Shown here piece by piece: positions 17,290-25,404 of a DNA stretch of 64,000 nucleotides; the stretch's first letter is position 1; each line of letters opens with the position of its first letter. The position numbers and the translations under genes were made by a program. Below the pieces are notes generated by a model that was not told the DNA's origin, made no database searches, and was given only the letters and a program-made list of their open reading frames with translations. Where the stretch lies: NCBI GenBank assembly GCA_038260305.1, contig JBBSNY010000006.1, positions 118,202 through 182,201 of the forward strand. The letters are read 5' to 3'. The DNA comes from CADCVQ01 sp038260305. Lineage in GTDB: Bacteria > Actinomycetota > Thermoleophilia > Solirubrobacterales > Solirubrobacteraceae.

Positions 17290-17871
17290 TCAGTGCGTGT
17301 CGAGGACCCGGTCGATGAGGCCGTACTCGACGGCCTCCTCGGGCTTGAAGAAGCGATCGCGCTCCATGTCGCGATGCACCTCTTCCTCGCTGCGGCCCGT
17401 GTGCAGGGCGTAGATCTCGTCCATCCGCTTGCGCGTCTTGAGGATCTCGCGCGCCTGGATCTCGATGTCCGTCGACTGGCCCTCGAAGCCGGCCGACGGC
17501 TGGTGGATGAGGATCCGGCTGTTGGGCAGCGAGAAGCGCTTGCCCTTGACGCCGGCCATCAGCAGCAGCGACCCCATCGACATCGCGATGCCCATGCACA
17601 TCGTCGAGACGTCGGGCTTGATGAAGTTCATCGTGTCGTAGATCGCCAGCCCGGCGGTGATCGATCCGCCCGGCGAGTTGATGTACAGCGAGATGTCCTT
17701 GTCGGGGTCCTGGGACTCGAGGTGCAGCATCTGCGCCACGATGAGGTTCGCGACCATGTCGTCGACGGCGGTGCCGAGGAAGATGATGCGCTCGTTGAGC
17801 AGGCGCGAGTAGATGTCGTACTCGCGCTCGCCGCGCCCGGTGCGCTGGATGACTGTGGGGACAAGGGGCAT
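17290..17871 (-). CDS. clpP: ATP-dependent Clp protease proteolytic subunit
   Basis: A 193-residue ClpP that forms the tetradecameric serine-protease chamber fed by ClpX, ClpC or ClpA unfoldases. The catalytic triad is visible: Ser98 (MGIAMSMGS), His123 (ILIHQPSAG) and Asp172 (MERDRFF). INSPGGSITAGLAIYDTM is the family block that lines the chamber. It is single here. Actinobacteria usually have two or more clpP genes next to tig or clpX, neither of which is adjacent, so this is probably one of several copies. Confidence 0.95.
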   Translation of the reverse strand: MPLVPTVIQRTGRGEREYDIYSRLLNERIIFLGTAVDDMVANLIVAQMLHLESQDPDKDISLYINSPGGSITAGLAIYDTMNFIKPDVSTMCMGIAMSMGSLLLMAGVKGKRFSLPNSRILIHQPSAGFEGQSTDIEIQAREILKTRKRMDEIYALHTGRSEEEVHRDMERDRFFKPEEAVEYGLIDRVLDTH

Positions 17872-18137
17872 CCCGCCATCCTCCCAGATCGCCCATCCCG
17901 GCCGATCTGGGGGTGCGAGCGAGACTCGCGGGTGGCCTGGCGAGGCACGGTCGCCGGCGGACGTCTACGTCGAGGCGATGGCCGATCTCGCCCCGACCTA
18001 GTGGTTGACTGGACCTTCTGATAGATAGGCTCTTGCCCTGCGCGGTAGGTTTGTTGCACCGCAGGTCGGGTACATGGCCGAGAGGGTGCGCCAGGTGGGG
18101 CCTGGGCAGGGGTGCGCCGAACTGACGAGAGGACAGC

Positions 18138-19724
18138 ATGAGCTCCAAGAGATTCGGTCTGCTGGCGATGTTGATCGCCGCAGGCGTGCTGTGGGCCATT
18201 CCCACGGTTTCGGTAGGTAAGTCGGCACAGCTGAGCAAGGCAGGGGCGGCCCTGCACAAGGTGACCTCGGGGGTGGGGAGTGCCGTTTCGGGCACGGTCG
18301 ACCAGACCCTTTCGAAGACCGACGAGGCGCTACGCAAGGCCCGTGAGAAGGCCGCGGCGCTGCTCGCCAAGAAGAAGGCCGCCGCTGCTGCTGATCAGCG
18401 CGCGACGGCGACCGACCCGAAGACGCAGCCGCCGTCGCACGGCACCGATCCGCACGGGCAGGGCGGCGTAGCGGTCGTCGACATCGATCCGAGCTCCGAG
18501 CGGCCGCTGAGCAGCGACCCCACGGGCAAGGCGAGTGGCGAGGACGTGATCGTCGGCCGCGCACGTGGCGAGAAGGTCAACGACGCCTACCACGGCCACA
18601 TCACGATCGCCTCGCTGTTCGGCTCGGAGATCGCCGGCGTCGACAGCTCCCCTGGTCAGACGCAGAACGGTCCGCTGCAGACGGTGCAGACGAACGTGCT
18701 CGACCCGCTGTGCACGAGCACGGGTCAGCAGGTCTGCCTCAGCGTGCTTACGGCGAACTCGACGACGACCGCGACCGGCAGCCAGAACGACTTCGCGGTC
18801 GCTCGGGCATCGCTGCTCGGGCTCGGCGTCGGCGCGGCGGAGAGCACCGGCAACATCAGCGAGGACGCCAACTGCCAGACGTCGACCGGCACCTCCAAGA
18901 CGACAAACGTCACGGCAGGCGCCGGCGCGGTCGCGTCGGTGGCCAACGCGTCGACGACGTCGAAGTCCTGCCGCGGCCAGGCGACGCAGATCACGAACAC
19001 CTCGTCGGTGATCGGGCTCGGCGGCGTCCAGGTGCCGCTCCCGGCGGCCGGTTGCGCGAACGGGACGCCCGACACGCTCAGCGGCATCCCCGCGGTGCTG
19101 CCGATCGTCTGTAACGCCGACGACATCGCCGGCGCGACGGCAGTCCGCGAGGCGCTCGACGTCTACGTGCTGCAGGTCGGCGGAACGTCGCTGGCGAAGG
19201 AGACGACGGCCGCTTCGGAGGCCTACAGCGTCGCCCCGGCCGAGGTCGCCGGAACGCCGGCGTGCTCGGACGGCATCGACAACGACGGCGACGGCAAGAT
19301 CGATGCCAAGGACCCGGGTTGTCACTCCGACAACAACGCGAGCAACCCCGACTCCTACGACCCGAACGACAAGAGCGAGGTCGACAAGTCAGGCGGAACG
19401 GGCGGCTCGGGCAAGAAGGACAACGGCAGCGGCGTGCAGTGCGCCGACAAGAAGGACAACGACGGCGACGGCTTGATCGACGCCAAGGATCCGGGCTGCC
19501 ACAGCGATGGCAACGCGAACAACCCCGACTCCTACGACCCCTCGGATGACAGCGAGGCGGGCGGCGGCAACGGCAACGGTGCTGGGACCGGCGGTCAGAC
19601 GACGAACGCCAGCACGCTTCCGTTCACCGGAACCGATGTCGTCGGGCTCGGCCTGGCCGGCCTGCTGATGCTCGCGGGCGGCCTGCTGCTGCGCCGGCGG
19701 GAGGACACGAACGCCGCGCTGTAG
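18138..19724 (+). CDS. LPxTG-anchored surface protein with two calcium-binding-like repeats
   Basis: This 528-residue secreted protein has a signal peptide (FGLLAMLIAAGVLWAIPTVS), a region rich in alanine and lysine, then a Thr/Ser/Ala-rich beta domain of about 250 residues with paired cysteines. Two tandem repeats follow at about 370-475, each with C.D..DNDGDG.IDAKDPGCHSD and ending NPDSYDP. Their DNDGDG loops resemble thrombospondin type 3 or Dockerin calcium sites. The C-terminus is a sortase signal: LPFTG, a hydrophobic span and RRRED. It should be covalently linked to the cell wall. No sortase gene lies in this window. GAGAGGACAGC precedes the ATG. Confidence 0.85.
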   Translation: MSSKRFGLLAMLIAAGVLWAIPTVSVGKSAQLSKAGAALHKVTSGVGSAVSGTVDQTLSKTDEALRKAREKAAALLAKKKAAAAADQRATATDPKTQPPSHGTDPHGQGGVAVVDIDPSSERPLSSDPTGKASGEDVIVGRARGEKVNDAYHGHITIASLFGSEIAGVDSSPGQTQNGPLQTVQTNVLDPLCTSTGQQVCLSVLTANSTTTATGSQNDFAVARASLLGLGVGAAESTGNISEDANCQTSTGTSKTTNVTAGAGAVASVANASTTSKSCRGQATQITNTSSVIGLGGVQVPLPAAGCANGTPDTLSGIPAVLPIVCNADDIAGATAVREALDVYVLQVGGTSLAKETTAASEAYSVAPAEVAGTPACSDGIDNDGDGKIDAKDPGCHSDNNASNPDSYDPNDKSEVDKSGGTGGSGKKDNGSGVQCADKKDNDGDGLIDAKDPGCHSDGNANNPDSYDPSDDSEAGGGNGNGAGTGGQTTNASTLPFTGTDVVGLGLAGLLMLAGGLLLRRREDTNAAL

Positions 19725-20321
19725 ATGCGGATGGACGTCGTGACAGGGCGCCGCCTCGGCGGCGCCCTGTTCGTGCTCGGCGGGCTCGTCGTCGCGGCCA
19801 TCATCCTGTGGCCGAGCGGCAAGAGCCCGTCGTCCGGCGACCGCCGGCCGGCGAAGATCCAGCCGGTGCGGATCGTCTCCGTGCCGCAGCTCGGGCTCGC
19901 GTTCGCTCACCCGCGGACCTGGGTCCGCAGCGTCTCAGGCCGCGTCATCCGCCTGCGCAGCCCCGATGGCACGACCCTGCTGACGTTCACGTCGCCGACG
20001 GCGGGACACCACACGCAGCGCGTCAAGAGCGAGACCGAGCAGGAGCTGCTGACGCGTTTCGCCCCGGCCAAGGTGGCGCACGAGGGACCGGCGAAGCTCG
20101 GCGAGCGTGCCGTCACGAGCTTCGAGCTGTCGGGCTTCAGCCCCGACAACGACGCGGTGCGCGTGCTCGTCCTCGTCGGCGCCACGGAGTACCGCACGTA
20201 CACCGTGACGCTATTGACGCCGCTGCGGCCGTCCTCCAAGCGCGTGGCCGAGGTCCAGCAGATCCTCGCGACCGTTCGTCTCACGAAGCCCTCGCCCCCG
20301 CCGGGGACGAAGACCACGTGA
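19725..20321 (+). CDS. membrane-anchored protein of unknown function
   Basis: The 198-residue protein has one N-terminal span (LGGALFVLGGLVVAAIILW) and an extracytoplasmic domain of about 150 residues beginning VRIVSVPQLGLAFAHPRTWV. The domain resembles PsbP/MOG1-like folds, in which a protein-binding beta sheet starts with an F..P..W block. The ATG directly follows the stop of the LPxTG gene; a second ATG is at 19731. A strong inverted repeat covers codons 7-16, which may mean the true start is later or that the hairpin regulates expression. Confidence 0.65.
   Translation: MRMDVVTGRRLGGALFVLGGLVVAAIILWPSGKSPSSGDRRPAKIQPVRIVSVPQLGLAFAHPRTWVRSVSGRVIRLRSPDGTTLLTFTSPTAGHHTQRVKSETEQELLTRFAPAKVAHEGPAKLGERAVTSFELSGFSPDNDAVRVLVLVGATEYRTYTVTLLTPLRPSSKRVAEVQQILATVRLTKPSPPPGTKTT
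19743..19770 (+). terminator. 13-bp perfect inverted repeat after the LPxTG gene
   Basis: ACAGGGCGCCGCC at 19743-19755 and GGCGGCGCCCTGT at 19758-19770 are exactly complementary around a TC centre, which can fold as a CUCG tetraloop. It lies 18 bases after the LPxTG stop but inside the next coding frame. A similar hairpin follows the secreted-protein gene at 45.6 kb, supporting a terminator or transcript-end role. Confidence 0.5.
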
Positions 20322-20415
20322 GCGCGCTGCTCGCGATCTTCCACTCGGGGCGCTGACTGAAGGACTGACACGAGCGGCCTTGCTTGTGCGGGCCATGCAC
20401 CCATAGGCTGGCGCC

Positions 20416-21021
20416 GTGTTCGAGCTGAACCTGCCGAACGTGCTGACGCTGCTGCGGATCCTGCTCGTCCCCGTGCTCGTCGTCGCGCTGCTCAACGAGT
20501 CCGACAACGGCGATCTGCTCGCGGCGATCGTGTTCGCGCTGGCGTCGGCGACCGATGCGATGGACGGCTACCTCGCGCGCACGCGCAACGCGATCACGAC
20601 GTTCGGCAAGCTCATGGACCCGATCGCCGACAAGCTGCTGATCATCGCGGCGCTCGTCGCACTCGTCTCACTGCACCGGCTGGACTCGTGGGTCGCGATG
20701 GTCATCATCACGCGCGAGTTCGCGGTCACGGTGACGCGCATGCAGGCCACTCAGCAGGGCGTCGTCATCGCGGCGAACCTGTGGGGCAAGGCGAAGACGA
20801 TCGTGCAGGTCGCGGCGATCTTCTGCGTGATCGTGGCGAGGCATGATCCCACGCCGCTGTGGGTCAACGCGCTGGTCTACGCCGCGGTCGCGATCACGAT
20901 CGTCAGCGGCGTGGACTACTTCTTCGGCCTGCGGCGCGTGCTGCGCGAGGCCGAGCAGCGGCGGGAGGCGCAGCGCGAGGCGACGCAGCCGCCCCCGCTG
21001 CGCTCACCGCAGCAGCCGTAG
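20416..21021 (+). CDS. pgsA: CDP-diacylglycerol-glycerol-3-phosphate 3-phosphatidyltransferase-like
   Basis: A 201-residue integral membrane enzyme of phospholipid synthesis, probably making phosphatidylglycerol phosphate from CDP-diacylglycerol and glycerol-3-phosphate. The CDP-alcohol phosphotransferase signature D-x2-D-G-x2-A-R-x8-G-x3-D-x3-D is complete in DAMDGYLARTR to FGKLMDPIAD. The N-terminal LPNVLTLLRILLVPVLV is the typical PgsA opening, and four or five more spans follow. The start is GTG. A related CDP-alcohol transferase such as phosphatidylinositol phosphate synthase is possible but less likely given the N-terminus. Confidence 0.88.
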   Translation: MFELNLPNVLTLLRILLVPVLVVALLNESDNGDLLAAIVFALASATDAMDGYLARTRNAITTFGKLMDPIADKLLIIAALVALVSLHRLDSWVAMVIITREFAVTVTRMQATQQGVVIAANLWGKAKTIVQVAAIFCVIVARHDPTPLWVNALVYAAVAITIVSGVDYFFGLRRVLREAEQRREAQREATQPPPLRSPQQP

Positions 21022-21042
21022 CCACGGGCCCGCGGGGCTCGG

Positions 21043-22041
21043 TCAGCGCGCGGCAGCGTCGAGCCACTGGCGCATCGACGTCTGATGCGGCGCCTGCTCG
21101 CCGGTCGCGAGCTCGTGGCGTAGCTCGCCGAGCAGGCCGTAGCGCTCGCAGACGACATTGTGCTGGTGGATCGTCTCGAGGTTCTCCTGGCGCGCGGAGA
21201 CGAAATGCTCGTCGGACAGGTTCGTGAGCCGGCTGACGACGCCGCCGATCATCTCGCGCACGCAGTCCTCGACGAAGCGCGGGCGGCGGTGGGCCTTCTC
21301 GACGACGGAGCCCTCGTCGGAGCGCTTCATGAGCTCGTAGATCTCCGACGACATCGAGCCCTCGACGATGTCAAGCAGGGTGCGCGCCTCGATGTTCGCG
21401 TCCGTCCCCTCGGGGAAGCCGATGTGCAGCGTTCCGAGCCCGCGCTGGTTGTGCGTCGCGACCGGAACGTGGTCGAAGATCCGCCCGATCTCCTCCTCGG
21501 AGAAGCCGTCGTCGAGCAGGCGCTCGCGCGAGGAGCCCATGACGAGCTGCTGCGCGCACGGGCACGCGGTCATGCCCTGCGCCGCCACGCCGACCATCCG
21601 CCGCGTGCCGGAGGCCGAGGCGACCGCGCTGCCGTAGAGCGTGTAGATCTCCTGCGTCGGGATGCCGGAGACCGGCGCCGGCTTGTGCTCGGGATAGCGC
21701 GCGGCGACCGTGACCTCGGCGCGCGCCGCGCCCTGGCGCTCGCGCACGAGCTCCGCGATGCGCTGTGCCAGACCCTCGGCCTTGAACGTCGCCTCGCCGA
21801 GCACGACCTCGCCGATGACCTCGTTGACGACCTCCTCGAAGCGCGACATGTGCGCGCCTTTCTGGTCGCGGCCGAGGTCGACGAAGCACTGCAGGCGTGC
21901 CGAGAAGAACTGCTCGACGCCAGCCTGGCGGAAGCGGACGATCTTCTCGACCTCCGTCACGCCGACGCGCGAGAGGCTGACGCGCAGCGTGGGCAGCTGC
22001 GCCTGGACGTCGGGCTGGGAGACCTTGACGCCCTGTGCCAT
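21043..22041 (-). CDS. folE2: GTP cyclohydrolase, FolE2/MptA family
   Basis: The 332-residue protein belongs to the type IB GTP cyclohydrolases (COG1469), which open GTP to start folate or pterin synthesis. Diagnostic blocks are DQKGAHMSRFEE near residue 60 and GMTACPCAQ near 155, which holds the catalytic cysteine. RGLGTLHIGFPEG and LTNLSDEHFVSARQENLETIH follow. Members work with zinc or manganese and can replace FolE under zinc limitation. It converges with pgsA and diverges from the sigma-factor gene. No Zur box was recognised in the 160-base divergent region. Confidence 0.9.
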   Translation of the reverse strand: MAQGVKVSQPDVQAQLPTLRVSLSRVGVTEVEKIVRFRQAGVEQFFSARLQCFVDLGRDQKGAHMSRFEEVVNEVIGEVVLGEATFKAEGLAQRIAELVRERQGAARAEVTVAARYPEHKPAPVSGIPTQEIYTLYGSAVASASGTRRMVGVAAQGMTACPCAQQLVMGSSRERLLDDGFSEEEIGRIFDHVPVATHNQRGLGTLHIGFPEGTDANIEARTLLDIVEGSMSSEIYELMKRSDEGSVVEKAHRRPRFVEDCVREMIGGVVSRLTNLSDEHFVSARQENLETIHQHNVVCERYGLLGELRHELATGEQAPHQTSMRQWLDAAAR

Positions 22042-22202
22042 GGCCCTGAGGGTACCGGTCGGTCCCTCAATACATCCTGCCGATGGCGCGATCTTGTGCT
22101 ATCAATCACGAAGTCATTTCACGGCCGACCTGGCGACACGGGTGATCGTCGGTTGCGCGGTGCAGGCACGGAGTGGGCATCCTGAGGGGGGGCCAAACGA
22201 TC

Positions 22203-23348
22203 GTGAATGAAGTTCTGCTGGCGGATGAGGCGCCGATCCACGAACTGGATGAGCTCCGGGTCCTGATCGCCGACGCGCAGGAGCGCGGGTTCCTGACGTT
22301 CGATGAGATCTCCACTGCGCTCGAGGAGGTCGAGGTCACGAAGGAGCAGCTCGGCGAGCTGCACGCCTATCTCTCCGAACAGGGGATCGACGTCGTCGGC
22401 GCCGACGGCCGCAACGCCCAATCCGAGACCGCGAAGGTCGAGGCTGCGGCGGAGGCTCGCAAGGCGACGGTCAACGGGACCGCCGAGGTCGCCAAGAAGC
22501 CCGAGCTCGACCTCACCGTCGAGCCGTCGCTGGACTCGTTGCGGCTGTATCTGCGCTCGATTGGCCGGGTCCCGCTGCTGACGGCGGACCTCGAGATCTC
22601 GCTCGCCAAGCGCATCGAGCGCGGCGACATGGAGGCCAAGCAGCACATGGTCGAGGCGAACCTGCGCCTCGTCGTCTCAATCGCAAAGGGCTACCTCGGT
22701 CGCGGCCTGACGTTCCTCGATCTCATCCAAGAGGGCTCGCTCGGGCTCATCCGCGCGGTCGAGAAGTTCGATCACCGCCGTGGCTACAAGTTCTCGACGT
22801 ACGCGACCTGGTGGATCCGCCAGGCCGTGACCCGCGCGATCGCCGACAAGGGGCGCACGATCCGCATCCCGGTGCACATGGTCGAGCGCCTGAACAAGGT
22901 CGTCCAGGTCGAGCGCCAGCTCGTGCAGCATCTCGGGCGCGAGCCGACGCCGGAGGAGATCGCGAAGCACCTCGACTGCACGCCGCGCGAGGTACGCGAC
23001 ATCCTGCGCATGTCCCAGCAGCCGATCTCGCTCGAGCGTCCGGTAGGCGAGGAGGACGAATCCGAACTCGGCGACTTCGTCGAGGACGAGAACGCGGTCT
23101 CGCCGTTCGAGCTCGCCTCGGAGAACCTCCGCCGCGAGAACGTGCGCCGCGCGCTGGCGGCGCTGCCGCAGCGCGAGCGCGAGGTCATCGAGATGCGCTT
23201 CGGCCTCAGCGGCGGCCGACCGCGGACGCTGGAGGAGGTCGGGCGGGCGTTCAACGTCACGCGCGAGCGGATCCGCCAGATCGAGAACCACACGCTGAAG
23301 AAGCTCGAGTCGCTGCCCGAGGCGCAGCGGCTGCGCGACGCGTCCTGA
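22203..23348 (+). CDS. RNA polymerase primary sigma factor (sigma-70, RpoD/SigA type)
   Basis: A 381-residue sigma-70 with region 1.1-like helices (DELRVLIADAQERGFLTFDE), then 1.2 (DSLRLYLRSIGRVPLLTADLE), 2.1-2.4 (NLRLVVSIAKGYLGRGLTFL, DLIQEGSLGLIRAVEKF, YKFSTYATWWIRQAV), region 3 and region 4 (ALPQREREVIEMRFGLSGG, RERIRQIENHTLKKL). This complete layout with a short region 1.1 fits the principal sigma factor of this lineage. A second, alternative group 2 sigma is not excluded. GTG 22203 follows a GAGGGGGG ribosome-binding site; GTG 22173 is in frame. Confidence 0.92.
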   Translation: MNEVLLADEAPIHELDELRVLIADAQERGFLTFDEISTALEEVEVTKEQLGELHAYLSEQGIDVVGADGRNAQSETAKVEAAAEARKATVNGTAEVAKKPELDLTVEPSLDSLRLYLRSIGRVPLLTADLEISLAKRIERGDMEAKQHMVEANLRLVVSIAKGYLGRGLTFLDLIQEGSLGLIRAVEKFDHRRGYKFSTYATWWIRQAVTRAIADKGRTIRIPVHMVERLNKVVQVERQLVQHLGREPTPEEIAKHLDCTPREVRDILRMSQQPISLERPVGEEDESELGDFVEDENAVSPFELASENLRRENVRRALAALPQREREVIEMRFGLSGGRPRTLEEVGRAFNVTRERIRQIENHTLKKLESLPEAQRLRDAS

Positions 23349-23402
23349 CGGCGGAGCCGAGGAGTCGCGCCCGTCTGGCTGCTGAACCAGGCTGAAACAA
23401 GC

Positions 23403-23741
23403 GTGTTCTTCCCCTTCGGTCACAGTCCGGACGCCGATCTCGTGGCCGACATGGACGGTCGTCTTGTCCGCGTGCAGGTCAAGACCTCGACGGTGCACAT
23501 CAAGAACGGGCGCTACGCGGTGACCCTCGCGACTCGTGGTGGCAACCAAAGCTGGAGTGGGCTGGTCAAGCGTTTCAGCGCGTCGCGCTGCGACTTCCTC
23601 TTCGTGCTGATAGCCGACGGCCGGCAGTGGTTGATCCCGGCCGCGGCCGTCGACGGAGGAGCATCGATCATCGTGGGTGGCCCGAAGTACGCTGCATTCG
23701 AGGTTGAGCGCGGGCGTCCGATCGAGGCCATGAGGGCTTGA
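23403..23741 (+). CDS. PD-(D/E)XK-like nuclease-domain protein
   Basis: The 112-residue sequence resembles the PD-(D/E)XK family related to group I intron-associated nucleases (PDDEXK_5). SPDADLVADMDGRL carries the acidic motif, RVQVKTST the Q-x-K motif, and CDFLFVLIADGRQWLIPA a later core strand. The frame is the same as that of the sigma-factor gene: it continues through that stop codon as coding-like sequence (VWLLNQAETSVFFPFG). The N-terminal helix of the family would therefore lie upstream of the only usable start, GTG 23403. It may be N-terminally shortened or use a non-standard start. Confidence 0.55.
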   Translation: MFFPFGHSPDADLVADMDGRLVRVQVKTSTVHIKNGRYAVTLATRGGNQSWSGLVKRFSASRCDFLFVLIADGRQWLIPAAAVDGGASIIVGGPKYAAFEVERGRPIEAMRA

Positions 23742-23763
23742 TCGCTAGACTGCGCGGGCGCTT

Positions 23764-23845
23764 GGCGGGGTTCCGGAGCGGTCAAACGGGCTCGGCTGTA
23801 AACCGAGTGGCTACGCCTTCGCAGGTTCGAATCCTGCCCCCGCCA
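23764..23845 (+). tRNA. tRNA-Tyr (GTA)
   Basis: The acceptor stem GGCGGGG pairs with CCCCGCC, with A as discriminator. The anticodon stem CTCGG/CCGAG encloses loop CTGTAAA with anticodon GTA at 23798-23800. A long variable arm and the T-loop GGTTCGAATCC are present, as expected for class II tRNA-Tyr. CCA is not encoded. Confidence 0.95.
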
Positions 23846-23993
23846 TCGACTCCTTGCGCAGGCCCCGCACGGCCTGCGGTGAGCGCGCGAGCGCCTCGAC
23901 GAATGCCGTCACCGTGTCGAGGTCGATGGCGGTCGATCGTGCGATATGGCACGATCCGGCGCTCCGCTCCCGAGCCGAAGGGATCATCTGCCC

Positions 23994-24479
23994 ATGGAGT
24001 CCTCCGCGCCTGCACGCGTCCTCGTCGTCGCAAACCGGACCGCCGCCACGCCCGCTCTGCAGCAGGCCGTTCGCGAGCGCGCCGCCGCCGGTCCCGCGAT
24101 CTTCACGCTGCTCGTGCCGAACTCCCCACACGGGCTGCACCGGCTCGTCGACCCCGAGGACACCGATCGTGCCGAGGCCGGAGCGATGCTCGAGCTCGCG
24201 CTGCCGCTGCTCGAGGAGGCGGCGGGCTCGGAGATCGACGGCATCATCGGCGACCACAATCCGTTCGACGCGATCCAGGACCATGTCAACGTGCGCGGCG
24301 CCGACGAGATCATCCTGTCGACGCTGCCGACGCGCGTCTCGCGCTGGCTGCACAGCGACCTGCCGAGCAAGCTCAACGGGCTCGGCCTGCCCGTCACGAC
24401 GGTCACCGCCGCCGGCACCCGCCGCGCGATCCCCAAGCGCGGCGAGGCGAGCCTGGCCGGCGGGGGCGACGCGGCGTAG
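23994..24479 (+). CDS. universal-stress-like conserved protein
   Basis: A 161-residue cytoplasmic protein common in actinobacteria and of unproven role. It starts like a UspA fold (ARVLVVANRTAATPALQQAV), has a dyad GDHNPFDAIQDHV, and the conserved block ADEIILSTLPTRVSRWLHSD followed by LPSKL. The USP-like alpha/beta pattern suggests nucleotide or stress-related function. The ATG at 23994 is preferred over 23946 because homologous N-termini begin at the first beta strand. It converges with the Nudix gene, only three bases apart. Confidence 0.75.
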   Translation: MESSAPARVLVVANRTAATPALQQAVRERAAAGPAIFTLLVPNSPHGLHRLVDPEDTDRAEAGAMLELALPLLEEAAGSEIDGIIGDHNPFDAIQDHVNVRGADEIILSTLPTRVSRWLHSDLPSKLNGLGLPVTTVTAAGTRRAIPKRGEASLAGGGDAA

Positions 24480-24482
24480 CCG

Positions 24483-24998
24483 CTATGTCGACGCCGCGCC
24501 GGCGCCGAGCGCGTCGCGCAGCGCCCGCGTCGTCGACCAGAAGGCGAGTTCGTCCCACGGCAGCTCGTCCGGGGTGAAGGCGCGCACCTCGCTCGCCTCG
24601 TCGGTCTCGCGCGGGATGCCGAGCGCGCGGGCGTCGAAGACGGCGAGGACGACGCGGTCCTGCGCCCGTGAGTAGAGCCCGACGAGCGCGCCGAGCTCGA
24701 CGTCGATTTCCATCTCCTCGCGTGTCTCGCGGCGCGCCGCGTCCTCGACGGTCTCGCCGAGCTCGACGTAGCCGCCGGGGAAGGTCCAGCGGCCCGCGCC
24801 CTCGTGGTGTGCACGTCGCAGCAGCCAGATTCGGCCGTCGTCGTCGCGCGGGATCGTCGCGGCGACCGGCTCGGGGCTCCACAGCGCGGCGTAGTCGCAG
24901 CTCGAACAGGTCAGCGAGCGCGGGAAGACGACCGTCGCCGCGGCCGCGCAGCGGGGGCAGAAGCGCGCGCCCTCGAGCGCCGGATTGAGGCTGGCCAT
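24483..24998 (-). CDS. Nudix hydrolase with N-terminal zinc ribbon
   Basis: The 171-residue protein starts with a zinc ribbon (CPRC at 14-17 and CSSC at 31-34). A Nudix domain follows, with the full box GGYVELGETVEDAARRETRE and EEME overlapping its end. The layout resembles NudC/NADH pyrophosphatases and related ADP-ribose hydrolases, but the NudC SQPWPFPxS motif is absent. It probably hydrolyses a nucleoside diphosphate derivative; the substrate is unknown. Confidence 0.9.
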   Translation of the reverse strand: MASLNPALEGARFCPRCAAAATVVFPRSLTCSSCDYAALWSPEPVAATIPRDDDGRIWLLRRAHHEGAGRWTFPGGYVELGETVEDAARRETREEMEIDVELGALVGLYSRAQDRVVLAVFDARALGIPRETDEASEVRAFTPDELPWDELAFWSTTRALRDALGAGAAST

Positions 24999-25045
24999 CG
25001 CCGAGCACGGTAGCGCGGGCGCCGAAGGGCTACGCTTCGGTCCAC

Positions 25046-25118
<73 letters not shown>

Positions 25119-25404
25119 TCATCGGATCTCCCCGCGTCATGTGGTCATGCTCGTCGTGAGACGACGACCCAGCTCCGCCGCACATGACCGCGACGTCCGG
25201 GTTGCCGGTCGTGACGTGGACCTCAGCCCCTGCGAGCGCGTCGTCGAACGCGTTGGGAGCATTGATGTGAACGTCGGCCATGCCTTCCATCGTGACGGGG
25301 TCAGCGGGCCTTCCGGTAGAGGGCGATCTGGACCGGAGTGGCGTCCCCTGCCGTCATCACGTGCCATCGGCCGTGGTCGTCCGGGTCGGCCTTGGACGGT
25401 CGTC
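25119..25404. other. intergenic stretch, no convincing gene
   Basis: Roughly 285 bases follow the tRNA-Thr gene. A minus-strand frame starting at 25290 runs straight through the tRNA in antisense, so it was not accepted. No repeat or riboswitch is seen. Confidence 0.4.

Noticed and set aside
21043..22202. Zur box or riboswitch for the FolE2-type gene
   Set aside because: No matching palindrome or conserved RNA motif could be recognised in the divergent intergenic region.
23857..23878. Hairpin CGCAGGCC/GGCCTGCG after tRNA-Tyr
   Set aside because: The stem is perfect, but there is no T-run and such eight-base stems are common at this GC content. Not claimed as a terminator.
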